A DNA stretch of 35,031 nucleotides from Candidatus Pacearchaeota archaeon (GTDB lineage Archaea; Nanobdellota; Nanobdellia; Pacearchaeales; GW2011-AR1): assembly GCA_017609085.1 (NCBI GenBank), contig JAFCEO010000003.1:1-35031 (forward strand), given 5' to 3'. The position numbers and the translations under genes were made by a program. Of this stretch, positions 17,639 to 27,319 are shown one piece after another. How positions within the stretch are numbered: position 1 is the first letter of the stretch; every line of letters starts with the position of its first letter. The notes beneath the pieces were generated by a model, which saw only the letters and a list, made by a program, of their open reading frames with translations, was not told the DNA's origin and searched no databases.

Positions 17639-20620
17639 CTAACCACAACCGCCAGAATCCCCACAATTAATGCATTTTCTGCAATTCGCTCCACTTGGAA
17701 CTGTTTTGTGACCACATTTTTTACAATAAATGTCAAATATTGGAATTTCCCCCTTCTTTAATTCATCTTCGTATAATGGGAATACTTCTGTTAATTTTCC
17801 CTCCTCCATTGCAGTTTCAATAAAATCTATTCTTGATTGATAATGCCTTAATCTTCTCAGTCGAGCAAGGACATTACATCTTAATTCTTTCATCTGTTTT
17901 TCACTTGGTTTTACATCACAAACCGAGAGATCTCCAAGGTATTCTAATTGAATTATTTTTGCGAACATATCTTCAATTGAAGAGCACGTTCTAATAAAAG
18001 GATGGTCTGTCATACCATGTATAGTACCACTCGCTCCTTTATTGTGCTTAATAAATTCTTCAATTGTTCCACCTTTCTGTCTTCCTCTTGAAGCTTCTTT
18101 TCCCCAACTTGAATAAGAAGCTGCTAAAGGAGAACCCGAGCTACCAAATAAAACAAAAAAATCAGCAGGAGCATCTTTGGGAGGGCGGTCTTCGTATTCA
18201 CCAACAATAAAATGGACTCCTACCCCATTTATTGTAACATTCCAACCAGCCCTATTGATATGTCCTCCTTTTAAAACAGGATTTTCTGGTTTAATTCTGT
18301 CTCCCCATTTAAGTTCTTTTGATTCTTGTTTTGATTTTATATTTACTGGTTGTATGCCTTTTGCTCCATCTATGTACAGACTTATAGATTTTAAACCAAG
18401 TTTCCAACCTTTGATATAAACATCTCTAACGTCTTGTATTGTTGAACCTTTCGGAAGGTTAACCGTCTTTGAAATGGCTCCAGACAAAAATGGTTGGACA
18501 GCAGCCATCATTTTTAAATGTCCATCAACAGAAATTGCATTATCTCCGAAAGCAGTCGCAAATACTTTATAATGTTCTTTTTTCAACCCTGGTGCATTAA
18601 TAACACTACCATTTTCTGTTATGTATTCTATTATTTTTTCTAATCTTCCTCCTTCATAGCCTAATGATTTCAATCCTTTAATTACACAAGAAGCAAGAGG
18701 TCTTTTGAGTTCTCCTCCTCCTGATAAACTTTTAGTAGAGATTAATCCAATCATAGGCTCAATTCCAGTACAATCAACATCCATCATAAAACCAATAGTT
18801 CCTGTTGGTGCAAGTAAGGTTACTTGAGCATTTCTAAATCCATATTTTTCTCCTCTGAATATAACTTCATCCCAAACTTTTTCAGCTTCATCGATAAGTT
18901 TCTCTAAACCATTAACTTTATTTATTCTTTTAATTTTTTTTGTCGCCTCTTGATGCATTCTCATAACTTGTAGCATTGGCTCTTTATTTTTTTCGAATTC
19001 TTTAAAAGGACCCAATTTTTCAGCGAGTTCAGAAGAGGTTAAATAAGCGTAACCAGTCATTAAAGAAGTTACTGCAGAAGCAATTGCTCTGCCTTCTTCA
19101 GAGTCATAAGCTATCCCTCTTTCCATTAATAACGCGCCTAAATCTGCATAACCCAATCCTAAAGCTCTAAATAAGTGAGAATTTTTAGCTATCTCTTTAG
19201 AAGGATATGAAGCATAATCTACTAAAATTTCTTGAGCTATGATTGAATTTCTGACAGCTGTCTTAAATGCTTCCAAATTAATGATTTCACCATCCTTGGC
19301 TCTTTCTGAAAATTTAGTTAAACGTAATGAAGCCAGATTGCAAGCAGAATCATCTAAAAACATATATTCTGAACAAGGATTTGAGGCATTTATTCTTCCT
19401 GAGTTCGGACATGTATTCCATTTGTTAATAGTAGTATCGTATTGTAAAGCAGGGTCGCCTGTAACTGCTGCAGCTCTTGCTATATGTTCTAAAGCTTCAG
19501 CAGCATTAATTACTTTTCTCTTATTTGTTAATCTTTTAATAAATCTTTTATCTGGGAGATATCTATCATCTTCATACTTTTCTAAAGGTATTTCAATTTC
19601 TTCTTTAAATCTATTTGCAGTTCTGAACCATAAATTCCAATCATCTCCAGCCAACGCAGCATTCATAAATTCGTCTGTTACTCTTATGCTATTATTTCCA
19701 TTCTGGCCAGAAACTGTCCTATAAGCTTCGCTCTCTAAATCTCCCGCGTTTTTTGGAGCCCATTTGGGATTGATAGATAACCATAAAGCTTTTTTCTCTT
19801 CATTAACTTTCCAATAAATAAATCTGTATAAATCCGGATGGTCGCATGGTTCTATCACCATTTTAGCAGCTCTTCTTGTTTTCCCTCCAGATTGAACACT
19901 TCCTGCAATTTTATCAAAAATTTCATTAAAAGACTGCTGTCCTGATGCTTTTCCTCCTCCACTTAAAGGTTCGCCCACTCCTCTGATAGGGCCATAATTA
20001 GTACCAGTACCAGAACCGTACTTGAATAACATTGCTTCTTTCTTCGCATGTTCAAAAATACTTCTCATATCATCTTTTATTGATTGAATAAAGCAGGCAG
20101 AAACTTGAGGTCTTTTATAAGTATCTATTTTATTTGTAAAGTTTCCTTTTTTAGTAACAGCCCAGTGAGAGTAAGATTTAGATGTCTCACGAACCCCGTA
20201 TGCCTCGCTTAATCCTAAATTAAACCAGACAGGAGAATTAAATGAATGTAACTGATTAAAGTGCATATAAGATAATTCGTTTCTAAATATTTTCGCTTCT
20301 TCTTTAGAAAAGATTCCTTGTCTAACTGCTTCTTTTGCCATAGTTTCATTAACCCTCTTAACTAAACTTTTAAGGCTGCTCTCTATAGGTTTTTTCCCAT
20401 CACCTTCATAGAAATATTTATTTGCAACAACTTTAGAGGCTAAATCACTCCAATTGGTGGGAAATTCTAAATCTCTTCTTTCATAAACTATTTTTCCGTC
20501 AGCGTCTTTTATCCGAACATCTCTTTTGCCCCATTCAACAGATTGTTCAGGAATAGAGTAACTTTTTGTGAAATATGGTTGTATTGACAATTTCCCCTCT
20601 CTTTTTGTTTTGTATTTCAT
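17639..20620 (-). CDS. nrdJ: Adenosylcobalamin-dependent (class II) ribonucleotide reductase
   Basis: SACFIQS, NPCSEYMFLDDSACNLASLRL (NPCxE catalytic Cys), VTLLAPTGTIGFMMDVDCTGIEP, TSCPD-like C-terminal region and zinc-ribbon tail CKKCGHKTVPSGANCRKCINCGDSGGCG. Confidence 0.95.
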   Translation of the reverse strand: MKYKTKREGKLSIQPYFTKSYSIPEQSVEWGKRDVRIKDADGKIVYERRDLEFPTNWSDLASKVVANKYFYEGDGKKPIESSLKSLVKRVNETMAKEAVRQGIFSKEEAKIFRNELSYMHFNQLHSFNSPVWFNLGLSEAYGVRETSKSYSHWAVTKKGNFTNKIDTYKRPQVSACFIQSIKDDMRSIFEHAKKEAMLFKYGSGTGTNYGPIRGVGEPLSGGGKASGQQSFNEIFDKIAGSVQSGGKTRRAAKMVIEPCDHPDLYRFIYWKVNEEKKALWLSINPKWAPKNAGDLESEAYRTVSGQNGNNSIRVTDEFMNAALAGDDWNLWFRTANRFKEEIEIPLEKYEDDRYLPDKRFIKRLTNKRKVINAAEALEHIARAAAVTGDPALQYDTTINKWNTCPNSGRINASNPCSEYMFLDDSACNLASLRLTKFSERAKDGEIINLEAFKTAVRNSIIAQEILVDYASYPSKEIAKNSHLFRALGLGYADLGALLMERGIAYDSEEGRAIASAVTSLMTGYAYLTSSELAEKLGPFKEFEKNKEPMLQVMRMHQEATKKIKRINKVNGLEKLIDEAEKVWDEVIFRGEKYGFRNAQVTLLAPTGTIGFMMDVDCTGIEPMIGLISTKSLSGGGELKRPLASCVIKGLKSLGYEGGRLEKIIEYITENGSVINAPGLKKEHYKVFATAFGDNAISVDGHLKMMAAVQPFLSGAISKTVNLPKGSTIQDVRDVYIKGWKLGLKSISLYIDGAKGIQPVNIKSKQESKELKWGDRIKPENPVLKGGHINRAGWNVTINGVGVHFIVGEYEDRPPKDAPADFFVLFGSSGSPLAASYSSWGKEASRGRQKGGTIEEFIKHNKGASGTIHGMTDHPFIRTCSSIEDMFAKIIQLEYLGDLSVCDVKPSEKQMKELRCNVLARLRRLRHYQSRIDFIETAMEEGKLTEVFPLYEDELKKGEIPIFDIYCKKCGHKTVPSGANCRKCINCGDSGGCG

Positions 20621-20621
20621 T

Positions 20622-21062
20622 TTATTTTACTTCTTTCATTGCTTTTTTAAAATCAGCTACATCTTGGAAATCACGATATACAGATGCAAAACGGATGTAT
20701 GCAACTTTATCTAATTTCTTTAAAGCTTTCATGACCTCTTCTCCTATGATTTTGCTTTCTATTTCTTTCCCCTTAATTTTATTTCTTATTTTTGTTTCTA
20801 TTTCACTAATAAGCTTATCAATTTTTTCAGTTTCTATGGGTCTTTTTTCGCATGCTTTTTCTATTCCAGCTCTTAACTTCTCTCTTGAAAAAGGCTCTCT
20901 TGTTTTATCTTTTTTAATTACAATAAAATTAGGTTCTTCAACTCTTTCATAAGTTGTGAATCTTTTTTTGCATTTTAAACATTCTCTTCTTCTCCTTGTT
21001 TCAGAGCCAGAGTCTCTTTTATCTGTAACTTTCGTCTCCCCACCACAAAAAATACATTTCAT
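20622..21062 (-). CDS. nrdR: Transcriptional regulator NrdR (zinc ribbon + ATP-cone)
   Basis: MKCIFCGGETKVTDKRDSGSETRRRRECLKCKKRFTTYERVEEPNFIVIKKDKTREPFSREKLRAGI. Confidence 0.95.
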   Translation of the reverse strand: MKCIFCGGETKVTDKRDSGSETRRRRECLKCKKRFTTYERVEEPNFIVIKKDKTREPFSREKLRAGIEKACEKRPIETEKIDKLISEIETKIRNKIKGKEIESKIIGEEVMKALKKLDKVAYIRFASVYRDFQDVADFKKAMKEVK

Positions 21063-21097
21063 TATATTTATTTTGTATATTTATAACTTATAAGTAA

Positions 21098-21113
21098 ATA
21101 CAATATATTGTAT
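21098..21113. promoter_or_regulatory. NrdR-box-like 16-bp perfect palindrome (proximal to nrdR)
   Basis: ATACAATATATTGTAT, a perfect inverted repeat close to the NrdR box consensus ACACWATATWTWGTGT. Confidence 0.8.
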
Positions 21114-21129
21114 ATCTCTTTTTCTTTTA

Positions 21130-21145
21130 ATACAATATACAGTGT
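21130..21145. promoter_or_regulatory. NrdR-box-like site (distal), 32 bp from the first
   Basis: ATACAATATACAGTGT; start-to-start spacing is 32 bp, about three helical turns, as is typical of paired NrdR boxes. Confidence 0.78.
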
Positions 21146-21254
21146 TCTAACATCTTTCTCTTTATAAATATTTCTATAATGCAAAATATAATTTTAAATG
21201 AGATTTCAGAATAATCTCAAAAAACTTATAAACGTCTGCAATTATAAATATGTT

Positions 21255-21743
21255 ATGGAACTAAAAGGGACAAATAACTTCAATTACTCTTTGTTAGTTA
21301 TTATTTTAATAACATTATTCGTGTTTGTAATTTCTTTTACTGCTTTTTATACAAAAGAGAACTTTTCTTCTGTTTGCGGTTGTAAATTGCCAATTTGGGT
21401 GATAATTATTTCAATCGCTTCTTTTGGAATGTTTACAGGTTCTGTAATCTATTACTTATTAAGCAAAAGCATTTCACAAGAAAAGAAGAGTATCAAAAAA
21501 TCAATCTTAAAAGTTTTAAATTTTTTAGAGAATAATGAAGAAAAGGTATTAGAATTTATTATAAATAATTCTGGAGAAACTTATCAAAGCAAAATTTCAA
21601 AAGAACTAAATATAGATAAAGTGAAACTATCAAGGATTATAAATCAACTTGAAAAAAAAGGAATTATTAAAAAAGAAAAAAGAGGTATGACCAACTTGCT
21701 TATTTTAGACGAAGATTTAAAACATTTATTTGTTGAAAATTAA
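21255..21743 (+). CDS. Membrane-anchored winged-HTH (MarR-like) regulator
   Basis: Two TM segments (YSLLVIILITLFVFVISFTAFY; IWVIIISIASFGMFTGSVIYYLL) then wHTH YQSKISKELNIDKVKLSRIINQLEKKGIIKKEKRGMTNLL. The track start at 21198 is possible, but ATG 21255 has a TATA-like cttataaacg ~25-30 bp upstream. Confidence 0.75.
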   Translation: MELKGTNNFNYSLLVIILITLFVFVISFTAFYTKENFSSVCGCKLPIWVIIISIASFGMFTGSVIYYLLSKSISQEKKSIKKSILKVLNFLENNEEKVLEFIINNSGETYQSKISKELNIDKVKLSRIINQLEKKGIIKKEKRGMTNLLILDEDLKHLFVEN

Positions 21744-21797
21744 TAGTTTCATATTTTGAAACCAATATTTATAAAGGGTTTCGATCATAAATTTAGT

Positions 21798-22925
21798 ATG
21801 GGAATGAAAAATTTGAAGAAAATAGAAGTGGGTATTTTGATATTTTTAATTATATTCGTAAATTTAATTTTAGATGTTTCTGCTTTAAATAACAATAAAA
21901 ATCAAAAAAGTGTTTATTTTTTCTGGGGTGTTGGATGCCCTCATTGTAAAAATGTTAAGGATTCAGGAATTTTAGAAGAAGTTGCCAAACTAGAGAATGT
22001 TAATGTTTATTATTTAGAGGTTTATTATAATCAATCAAACAGAAAGAAATATATGGAATTTGCAGATAAATTCGGAATAAATCAATATCAGAGAGGAGTC
22101 CCTTTTGTCGTTATAGAGTGTGAAAAAGGTTATTCTTATTTTATAGGAGATATTCCAATAATTAGCAATCTTAAAAATGCAGTAATTGACTGCAATCCTA
22201 CAAAAGAAATTGAATCTGGAAGGGTTTCCTCTGATAATCCTAACTCTCAAAAAATAACAATAGGAAGCATTATTGTTGCTTCTTTAATTGACTCTATAAA
22301 TCCTTGTGCATTTGGAGTTTTAATTTTTTTACTTGCAACAATGCTTTCAATGGCGTCTTCAAAAAGGGCTCTAAAATACGGTTTAATTTATGTTTTCATA
22401 ATATTTTTAGTTTATTTTTCTGCAGGTTTGGGGATTGTTAAAATTTTAGCTGAGTTTTCAGAAATTATGAATCATGTAATTATAATTGCAGGAATTTTAG
22501 TTTTTGTCGGAGGATTAATAGAAATAAAAGATTTCTTTTGGTATGGTAAGGGAATTTCTTTAAGGATTCCTGTTAGTGCGAAACCTTTATTAGAGAAGAT
22601 AACTCAAAAAGGAACTCTTGGAGCAATCATCTTATTAGGGATAGTTGTTGCATTAGTTGAATTGCCTTGTACAGGGGGAATTTATCTTGCGATACTTAGT
22701 TTAATGCAGATTAACAAAACTTTCGGAATTCCTTATTTATTACTCTATAATTTAATTTTTGTATTGCCTTTAATTGTAATGATTTTGAGTGCTTATTATG
22801 GGACAAAGACAGACAAGATACAGAAGTGGGTAGAAACAAATAAAAAATGGATGAGATTAATAGCAGGAGTTGTAATGGTAGGGTTAGCTTTTTATTTATT
22901 GAATTCTGTTTATAATTGGGTGTAA
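21798..22925 (+). CDS. Thioredoxin-like domain fused to a CcdA/DsbD-type transmembrane domain
   Basis: GVGCPHCKNV (CxxC), then TM region with INPCAFGVLIFLLATML and ELPCTGGIYLAILSLM. Start moved from TTG 21756 to ATG 21798, which follows TATA-like tttataaag (21768-21776). Confidence 0.87.
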   Translation: MGMKNLKKIEVGILIFLIIFVNLILDVSALNNNKNQKSVYFFWGVGCPHCKNVKDSGILEEVAKLENVNVYYLEVYYNQSNRKKYMEFADKFGINQYQRGVPFVVIECEKGYSYFIGDIPIISNLKNAVIDCNPTKEIESGRVSSDNPNSQKITIGSIIVASLIDSINPCAFGVLIFLLATMLSMASSKRALKYGLIYVFIIFLVYFSAGLGIVKILAEFSEIMNHVIIIAGILVFVGGLIEIKDFFWYGKGISLRIPVSAKPLLEKITQKGTLGAIILLGIVVALVELPCTGGIYLAILSLMQINKTFGIPYLLLYNLIFVLPLIVMILSAYYGTKTDKIQKWVETNKKWMRLIAGVVMVGLAFYLLNSVYNWV

Positions 22926-22926
22926 A

Positions 22927-23652
22927 ATGGGAATACTAAACTTATTTGGTGGAAACACGCTATATTATCCTGGATGCTTGACAAAGTTTGTAGCTAAAGA
23001 CTTAGGAGAGAATTATAAAAGAATCCTAGATAAAATCGGAATAGATTTTATCGTGTTAAGAGATTTAGAAGTTTGTTGTGGTAATCCCGTTTTAAATGCA
23101 GGTCACGAGAAAGAAGCAAGAGAGCTGGCTAAAAAAAATTTTAAACTATTTAAGGAAAGAGGAGTTAAAAAAATTATAACTTCCTGTCCTGCTTGTTTTC
23201 ATATGTTTAATAAAAATTATCCTCAATTAATTAAAAAATGGGATATAAAAGTTGAACATATAACTCAAACGATTGCAAGAGCAATAAAAAAGGGCAAAAT
23301 TAATACAAAAAAATTAAACACAGAGATAACTTACCACGATCCCTGTCATTTAGGGAGATACGAAGGAATTTATGAAGAACCAAGAGAAATAATTAAGAAA
23401 GCTGGAAATTTAAAAGAAATGAAACTTGCAAGAAATTATTCTTTTTGTTGTGGCGGTGGTTCAGGAGTTAAGTCAAATCAACCAAATCTTGCAGACTCAA
23501 TTGCGAAAGAAAGAGTCAATATGGCAAAAGAAACAAATGCCAAAGTTTTATGCACTTCTTGTCCTATGTGTTATCTTCATTTAAAAGAAAATTCTGGCGG
23601 TTTAGAAGTAAAAGAAATAAGTCAATTGTTTGAAGATAGGAAAGAAAAATGA
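22927..23652 (+). CDS. (Fe-S)-binding protein with two CCG domains (HdrB/LutA/GlpC-like)
   Basis: YYPGCLTKF...EVCCGNPV...TSCPACFHMF and YHDPCHLGRYEGIYEEPREII...FCCGGGSG...CTSCPMCYLHL. Confidence 0.88.
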   Translation: MGILNLFGGNTLYYPGCLTKFVAKDLGENYKRILDKIGIDFIVLRDLEVCCGNPVLNAGHEKEARELAKKNFKLFKERGVKKIITSCPACFHMFNKNYPQLIKKWDIKVEHITQTIARAIKKGKINTKKLNTEITYHDPCHLGRYEGIYEEPREIIKKAGNLKEMKLARNYSFCCGGGSGVKSNQPNLADSIAKERVNMAKETNAKVLCTSCPMCYLHLKENSGGLEVKEISQLFEDRKEK

Positions 23653-24920
23653 AACCACTTAATCTAACAAAGGAAATTGAAAAAAACGAGAAAACTAAAA
23701 AAGAAATATTGCCAATCATGTATTCTTATAAAGAGAGAAGAGATAAAATTTTAAATGAAGAAGAAAAAGAAAAATTTAGAGAAGAGTTAAGAAGAATAAA
23801 GGAAAAGGCGATCGATGGTATTGGGGAATTAAAGAAAAGAACAATTAGGAATTTAGAAAAAAATGGAATTAAAGTTATAGAGGCAAAAGATTCAAAAGAT
23901 GCTAATAAAAAAATCAAAGAGATTATTGGAAAAGAGAAATTAGTTATTAAATCAAAATCAAATACTATAAATGAGATTAATTTGAATGAGGCCTTGAAAG
24001 ATAAGGAATTAATTGAAACAGATTTAGGCGATTTTATTGTTCAAATATTTGAAGGTAAAGAGATACATCCTGTTCTTCCTTCTGCAGATTTGACGCCTAA
24101 AGAGATTTCTAAAAAAATAAAAGAAAAATTTGGAAAAGATGTTCAGGCAGATCCAGAAGAAATTGTTAGATTCATTAGAGGATATTTAAGAGAAAAAATG
24201 TACGAAGCTAAAATAGGAATAACAGGAGCCAATGTAATAAGTTCAGATGGAAGTATCTTTATCTTGGAAAATGAAGGAAATATCTCTTTGACTTCGAGAA
24301 TTCCAGACAAACATATAATTTTAACAAGTTTTGATAAAATTGTCTCTTCAAGAGAAGATGCCTTGAAGATTGTAAAAGCAGGAGCAATTTTTGGAACCGG
24401 ACAGGATTATCCTGTTTATGTAAACATTATTTCAGGACCAAGTAAGACAGCAGACATACAAGACAAACTAATTACAGGAGCACAAGGAGCAAGAGAGGTT
24501 TATTTAATTTTATTAGATAATAAAAGAAGCAAGATTTTAAATTCAGAATTTAAAGAATTGTTATACTGTATAAACTGTGGGGCTTGTTTAAATTTTTGCC
24601 CAGTTTATCATCAAATTTTTAGAAGATACGGTTCAGATTTTCCAGGAGTTAAAGGAGTCATAATTTCTTATTTTAAAGATTCTGGAAAAAATGCTTATAA
24701 AAATGGGGCTTTTTTTTGCACAACCTGTAAACAATGTGGGGAAAATTGTCCTATGAAAATTGATTTATCAGAATTAATTAGAAAATTAAGAAAACAGTTA
24801 TCAGATAAAAAAATAGCGCCAGATACAGTTATTGAAATGGTAAAAAATGTAAGGCAGTATGGAAACCCTTTTGGAAAACTAGAAGAGGGCAAAGTTCCTA
24901 AGAAGTTGTATTGTTGTTGA
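23649..24920 (+). CDS. LutB-like iron-sulfur protein (LUD domain + two 4Fe-4S motifs)
   Basis: LUD-like region (IGITGANVISSDGSIFILENEGN), then CINCGACLNFCPVYHQI and CTTCKQCGENCPMKIDL. Overlaps the preceding gene by 4 bp (ATGA). Confidence 0.87.
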   Translation: MKPLNLTKEIEKNEKTKKEILPIMYSYKERRDKILNEEEKEKFREELRRIKEKAIDGIGELKKRTIRNLEKNGIKVIEAKDSKDANKKIKEIIGKEKLVIKSKSNTINEINLNEALKDKELIETDLGDFIVQIFEGKEIHPVLPSADLTPKEISKKIKEKFGKDVQADPEEIVRFIRGYLREKMYEAKIGITGANVISSDGSIFILENEGNISLTSRIPDKHIILTSFDKIVSSREDALKIVKAGAIFGTGQDYPVYVNIISGPSKTADIQDKLITGAQGAREVYLILLDNKRSKILNSEFKELLYCINCGACLNFCPVYHQIFRRYGSDFPGVKGVIISYFKDSGKNAYKNGAFFCTTCKQCGENCPMKIDLSELIRKLRKQLSDKKIAPDTVIEMVKNVRQYGNPFGKLEEGKVPKKLYCC

Positions 24921-25022
24921 AGTTTAACTTAAAACATCTTGTTAGTTATAAAAATTTGCAAACTGCTTAAATTTAAAAACATTTAAAAACCTTCTTGTTT
25001 TTATTTGAAAAAGGAGGTAAAA

Positions 25023-25316
25023 ATGAATGATTTGAACAGTTTACTTGATATCGGTCTGGGAGGTATGGGACTTGGAAGTTTAACAATAGGTCTTTTAGCT
25101 TTAGTTATTTTAGTGACAGTCTGGAAACTTGTTTGGTATGGAATAGCTTTGTATAAAACAATAGAGAGGAAACAATTAGTGTGGTTCGTTGTTTTATTTA
25201 TTGCAACGTTTTTACTTAGTGATTTGGGTATTTTGGCTATAGTTTATTTATTGATATACAGAAAGAAATCGTCAATACAACTTCGAAGACCAACCAAATC
25301 TTCTAAAAGAAGGTAG
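25023..25316 (+). CDS. Small integral membrane protein (DUF5652-like)
   Basis: Two TM segments, WKLVWYGIALYKTIERKQLVWFVVLFIATFLLSDLGILAIVYLLIYRKK. SD-like aggaggt a few bp upstream of ATG 25023 (track start TTG 25005). Confidence 0.65.
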   Translation: MNDLNSLLDIGLGGMGLGSLTIGLLALVILVTVWKLVWYGIALYKTIERKQLVWFVVLFIATFLLSDLGILAIVYLLIYRKKSSIQLRRPTKSSKRR

Positions 25317-25373
25317 GTATTCTCCCCTCATTTTTGATAAAAATAAAAAAGTTGACCCTTGACTCAAATTATT

Positions 25374-27260
25374 TTATTTTATTCTAATTGTTTCCAAGTT
25401 TCGTGGAGCAGAAGTTTCAATTCTATTTAATTTATAAATAGTAGAAGCTAAATCAACGCATTTAGATGCTTCGCCGTGACAGACTATGACTTTTTTAGGT
25501 TTTGGTTGGCTTCTATTAATAAACGCTAAAAGTTGATTTCTTCCAGAATGGGCAGTTAAACCATCTATAGTATGGACCTCTAAATTTATTTTTACAATTT
25601 CTTCTTTACTCTCATTCGTCATCTTTACTTCTTTCAAACCTTCTTGAACTTGTCTACCTAAAGAGCCCACACCCTGATAACAAACAAAAATTATGCTATT
25701 TTTCTTATTGTCAGCCAATTCTCTAAAATACTCTACTGAGGCTCCTCCTACCAACATACCAGAGGTAGCTAAAATAATGCAAGGACCTCCTTCAATGACT
25801 TTTTTTCTTTCTGCCGCTGAACCTACTCTTTTAAATATTTCAGATGCAAATGGATTCTTATCTTGGAAAACCTGGTTTCTAATATTTGAAGATAAGAAGT
25901 CAGGATATGCTGTATGTATTCCATTAATATCCCAAATCATCCCATCTATGTAGACTGGAACCTTTGGAAGTAAATTTTGTTTAAAAGCGTCTTCAATTAT
26001 TAACATTGTTTCTTGCGCACGACCAAGACCAAGTTCTGGAATTAAAACTTTCCCTTTTCTTTCAATTGTTTTTTTTATTGCTTCAAGCAGGATTGTTTCT
26101 GCATCTTTCCTTGAAGGCAGAACATCATTCTTGCTTCCGTATGTAGACTCAATAATTGTTGTTTCTAATCTTGGAAAATTCACAACAGAAGCGTTTAAAA
26201 GCCTCGTTTTACCAAATTTCATATCTCCTGTATAAAGCAAATTATGCAATCCGTTTCCAATATTCAAATGAATCATTGCTGAACCAAGGGCATGGCCTGC
26301 GTTGTAAAATGTCAATCTTATATCTGGGGTGATGTCGGTAACTTCATTATAATTTAAACAAATACTATGTTTAACCATTTCTTTAATATCCTTTGAAGAG
26401 TATAAAGGTTGGGTAGCTTTTTTGTAAGCTACTCCAATAAAATCCAAAGCTAACAAAGCAGCTATGTCTCTTGTAGGAGGAGTCATATAAACAGGCCCTC
26501 TGTATCCCATTTTAAATAAATATGGAACTAAACCAACATGGTCAAGATGTGCGTGACTTACAATTATCGCATCTATTTCTTTGATGTTAAATTCAGAAAC
26601 ATCAAGATAAGGAAATTTTTCTCTGTTTTGGGCTGCCACATCAATTCCACAATCTAGGAGTATCTTAGATATGGGCGTATGCAATAATAAACAACTTCTT
26701 CCAACTTGTCTCGCACCCCCTAAAAAAGTTAGTCTAACCCATTCGTCCATCTTTTCGGGGCTCCACTCTCTGTAAATTTTTTTACCGATAGAATTCAAGA
26801 ATTTTTTTCTATAACTATTGTTCTCGTACAAAACTTCTCTAATATTTTCTGTTATCTTGCTTTGTATCGAAGGGCTTCTTTGTACTTGGGGTGTCCAAAA
26901 TGTTCTTTGTTTTATTTCATGTAAAACAGAACCAGCCTTGCCTATAACCATGCCGGGCTTTTTCGCTTCAATAATAACAATACTTCTTTGTATATCGAAG
27001 ATTATATTTGTTATTTCTGCTTCTTTTGAAATTATTTTTCTAATTTCTTTTTCAGCTTCTTCTTTGTCCATCAAAATTTTGTTGTCAGCCCTAAGTTCGA
27101 TTCTTTTTTTAATTTTATTTACAACTTCTTTAATCTTATTTTCACCTTTTTTAAAGAACTCTGCATCATCTGTATAAAGAACTATATTGGCCCCTTCAAA
27201 ATTAGCAGAGCTTATACATTTTGGCAAGTTTTCCTGAATGCTTTTTAGAATGTCAGTCAT
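25374..27260 (-). CDS. Archaeal CPSF1-type beta-CASP ribonuclease with N-terminal KH domains
   Basis: KH GXXG motif (GMVIGKAGSVLHEI), metallo-beta-lactamase motifs VSHAHLDHVG and GDMKFG, beta-CASP motifs incl. ATSGMLVGG and TIDGLTAHSGRNQL. Confidence 0.95.
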   Translation of the reverse strand: MTDILKSIQENLPKCISSANFEGANIVLYTDDAEFFKKGENKIKEVVNKIKKRIELRADNKILMDKEEAEKEIRKIISKEAEITNIIFDIQRSIVIIEAKKPGMVIGKAGSVLHEIKQRTFWTPQVQRSPSIQSKITENIREVLYENNSYRKKFLNSIGKKIYREWSPEKMDEWVRLTFLGGARQVGRSCLLLHTPISKILLDCGIDVAAQNREKFPYLDVSEFNIKEIDAIIVSHAHLDHVGLVPYLFKMGYRGPVYMTPPTRDIAALLALDFIGVAYKKATQPLYSSKDIKEMVKHSICLNYNEVTDITPDIRLTFYNAGHALGSAMIHLNIGNGLHNLLYTGDMKFGKTRLLNASVVNFPRLETTIIESTYGSKNDVLPSRKDAETILLEAIKKTIERKGKVLIPELGLGRAQETMLIIEDAFKQNLLPKVPVYIDGMIWDINGIHTAYPDFLSSNIRNQVFQDKNPFASEIFKRVGSAAERKKVIEGGPCIILATSGMLVGGASVEYFRELADNKKNSIIFVCYQGVGSLGRQVQEGLKEVKMTNESKEEIVKINLEVHTIDGLTAHSGRNQLLAFINRSQPKPKKVIVCHGEASKCVDLASTIYKLNRIETSAPRNLETIRIK

Positions 27261-27319
27261 TTTACTTTTTATTCTCTTGAAAGATTTTTCAATTTAGAAT
27301 TTAACTCGTCTATAAATTT

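Noticed and set aside
17639-20620. Possible intein in the 993-aa NrdJ
   Set aside because: Length is compatible with class II NrdJ carrying a TSCPD/zinc-ribbon end; no intein splice or LAGLIDADG motifs seen.
19239-20952. Antisense ORFs 19239-19724 and 20575-20952
   Set aside because: Opposite well-conserved nrdJ/nrdR coding sequence; no domain signature.
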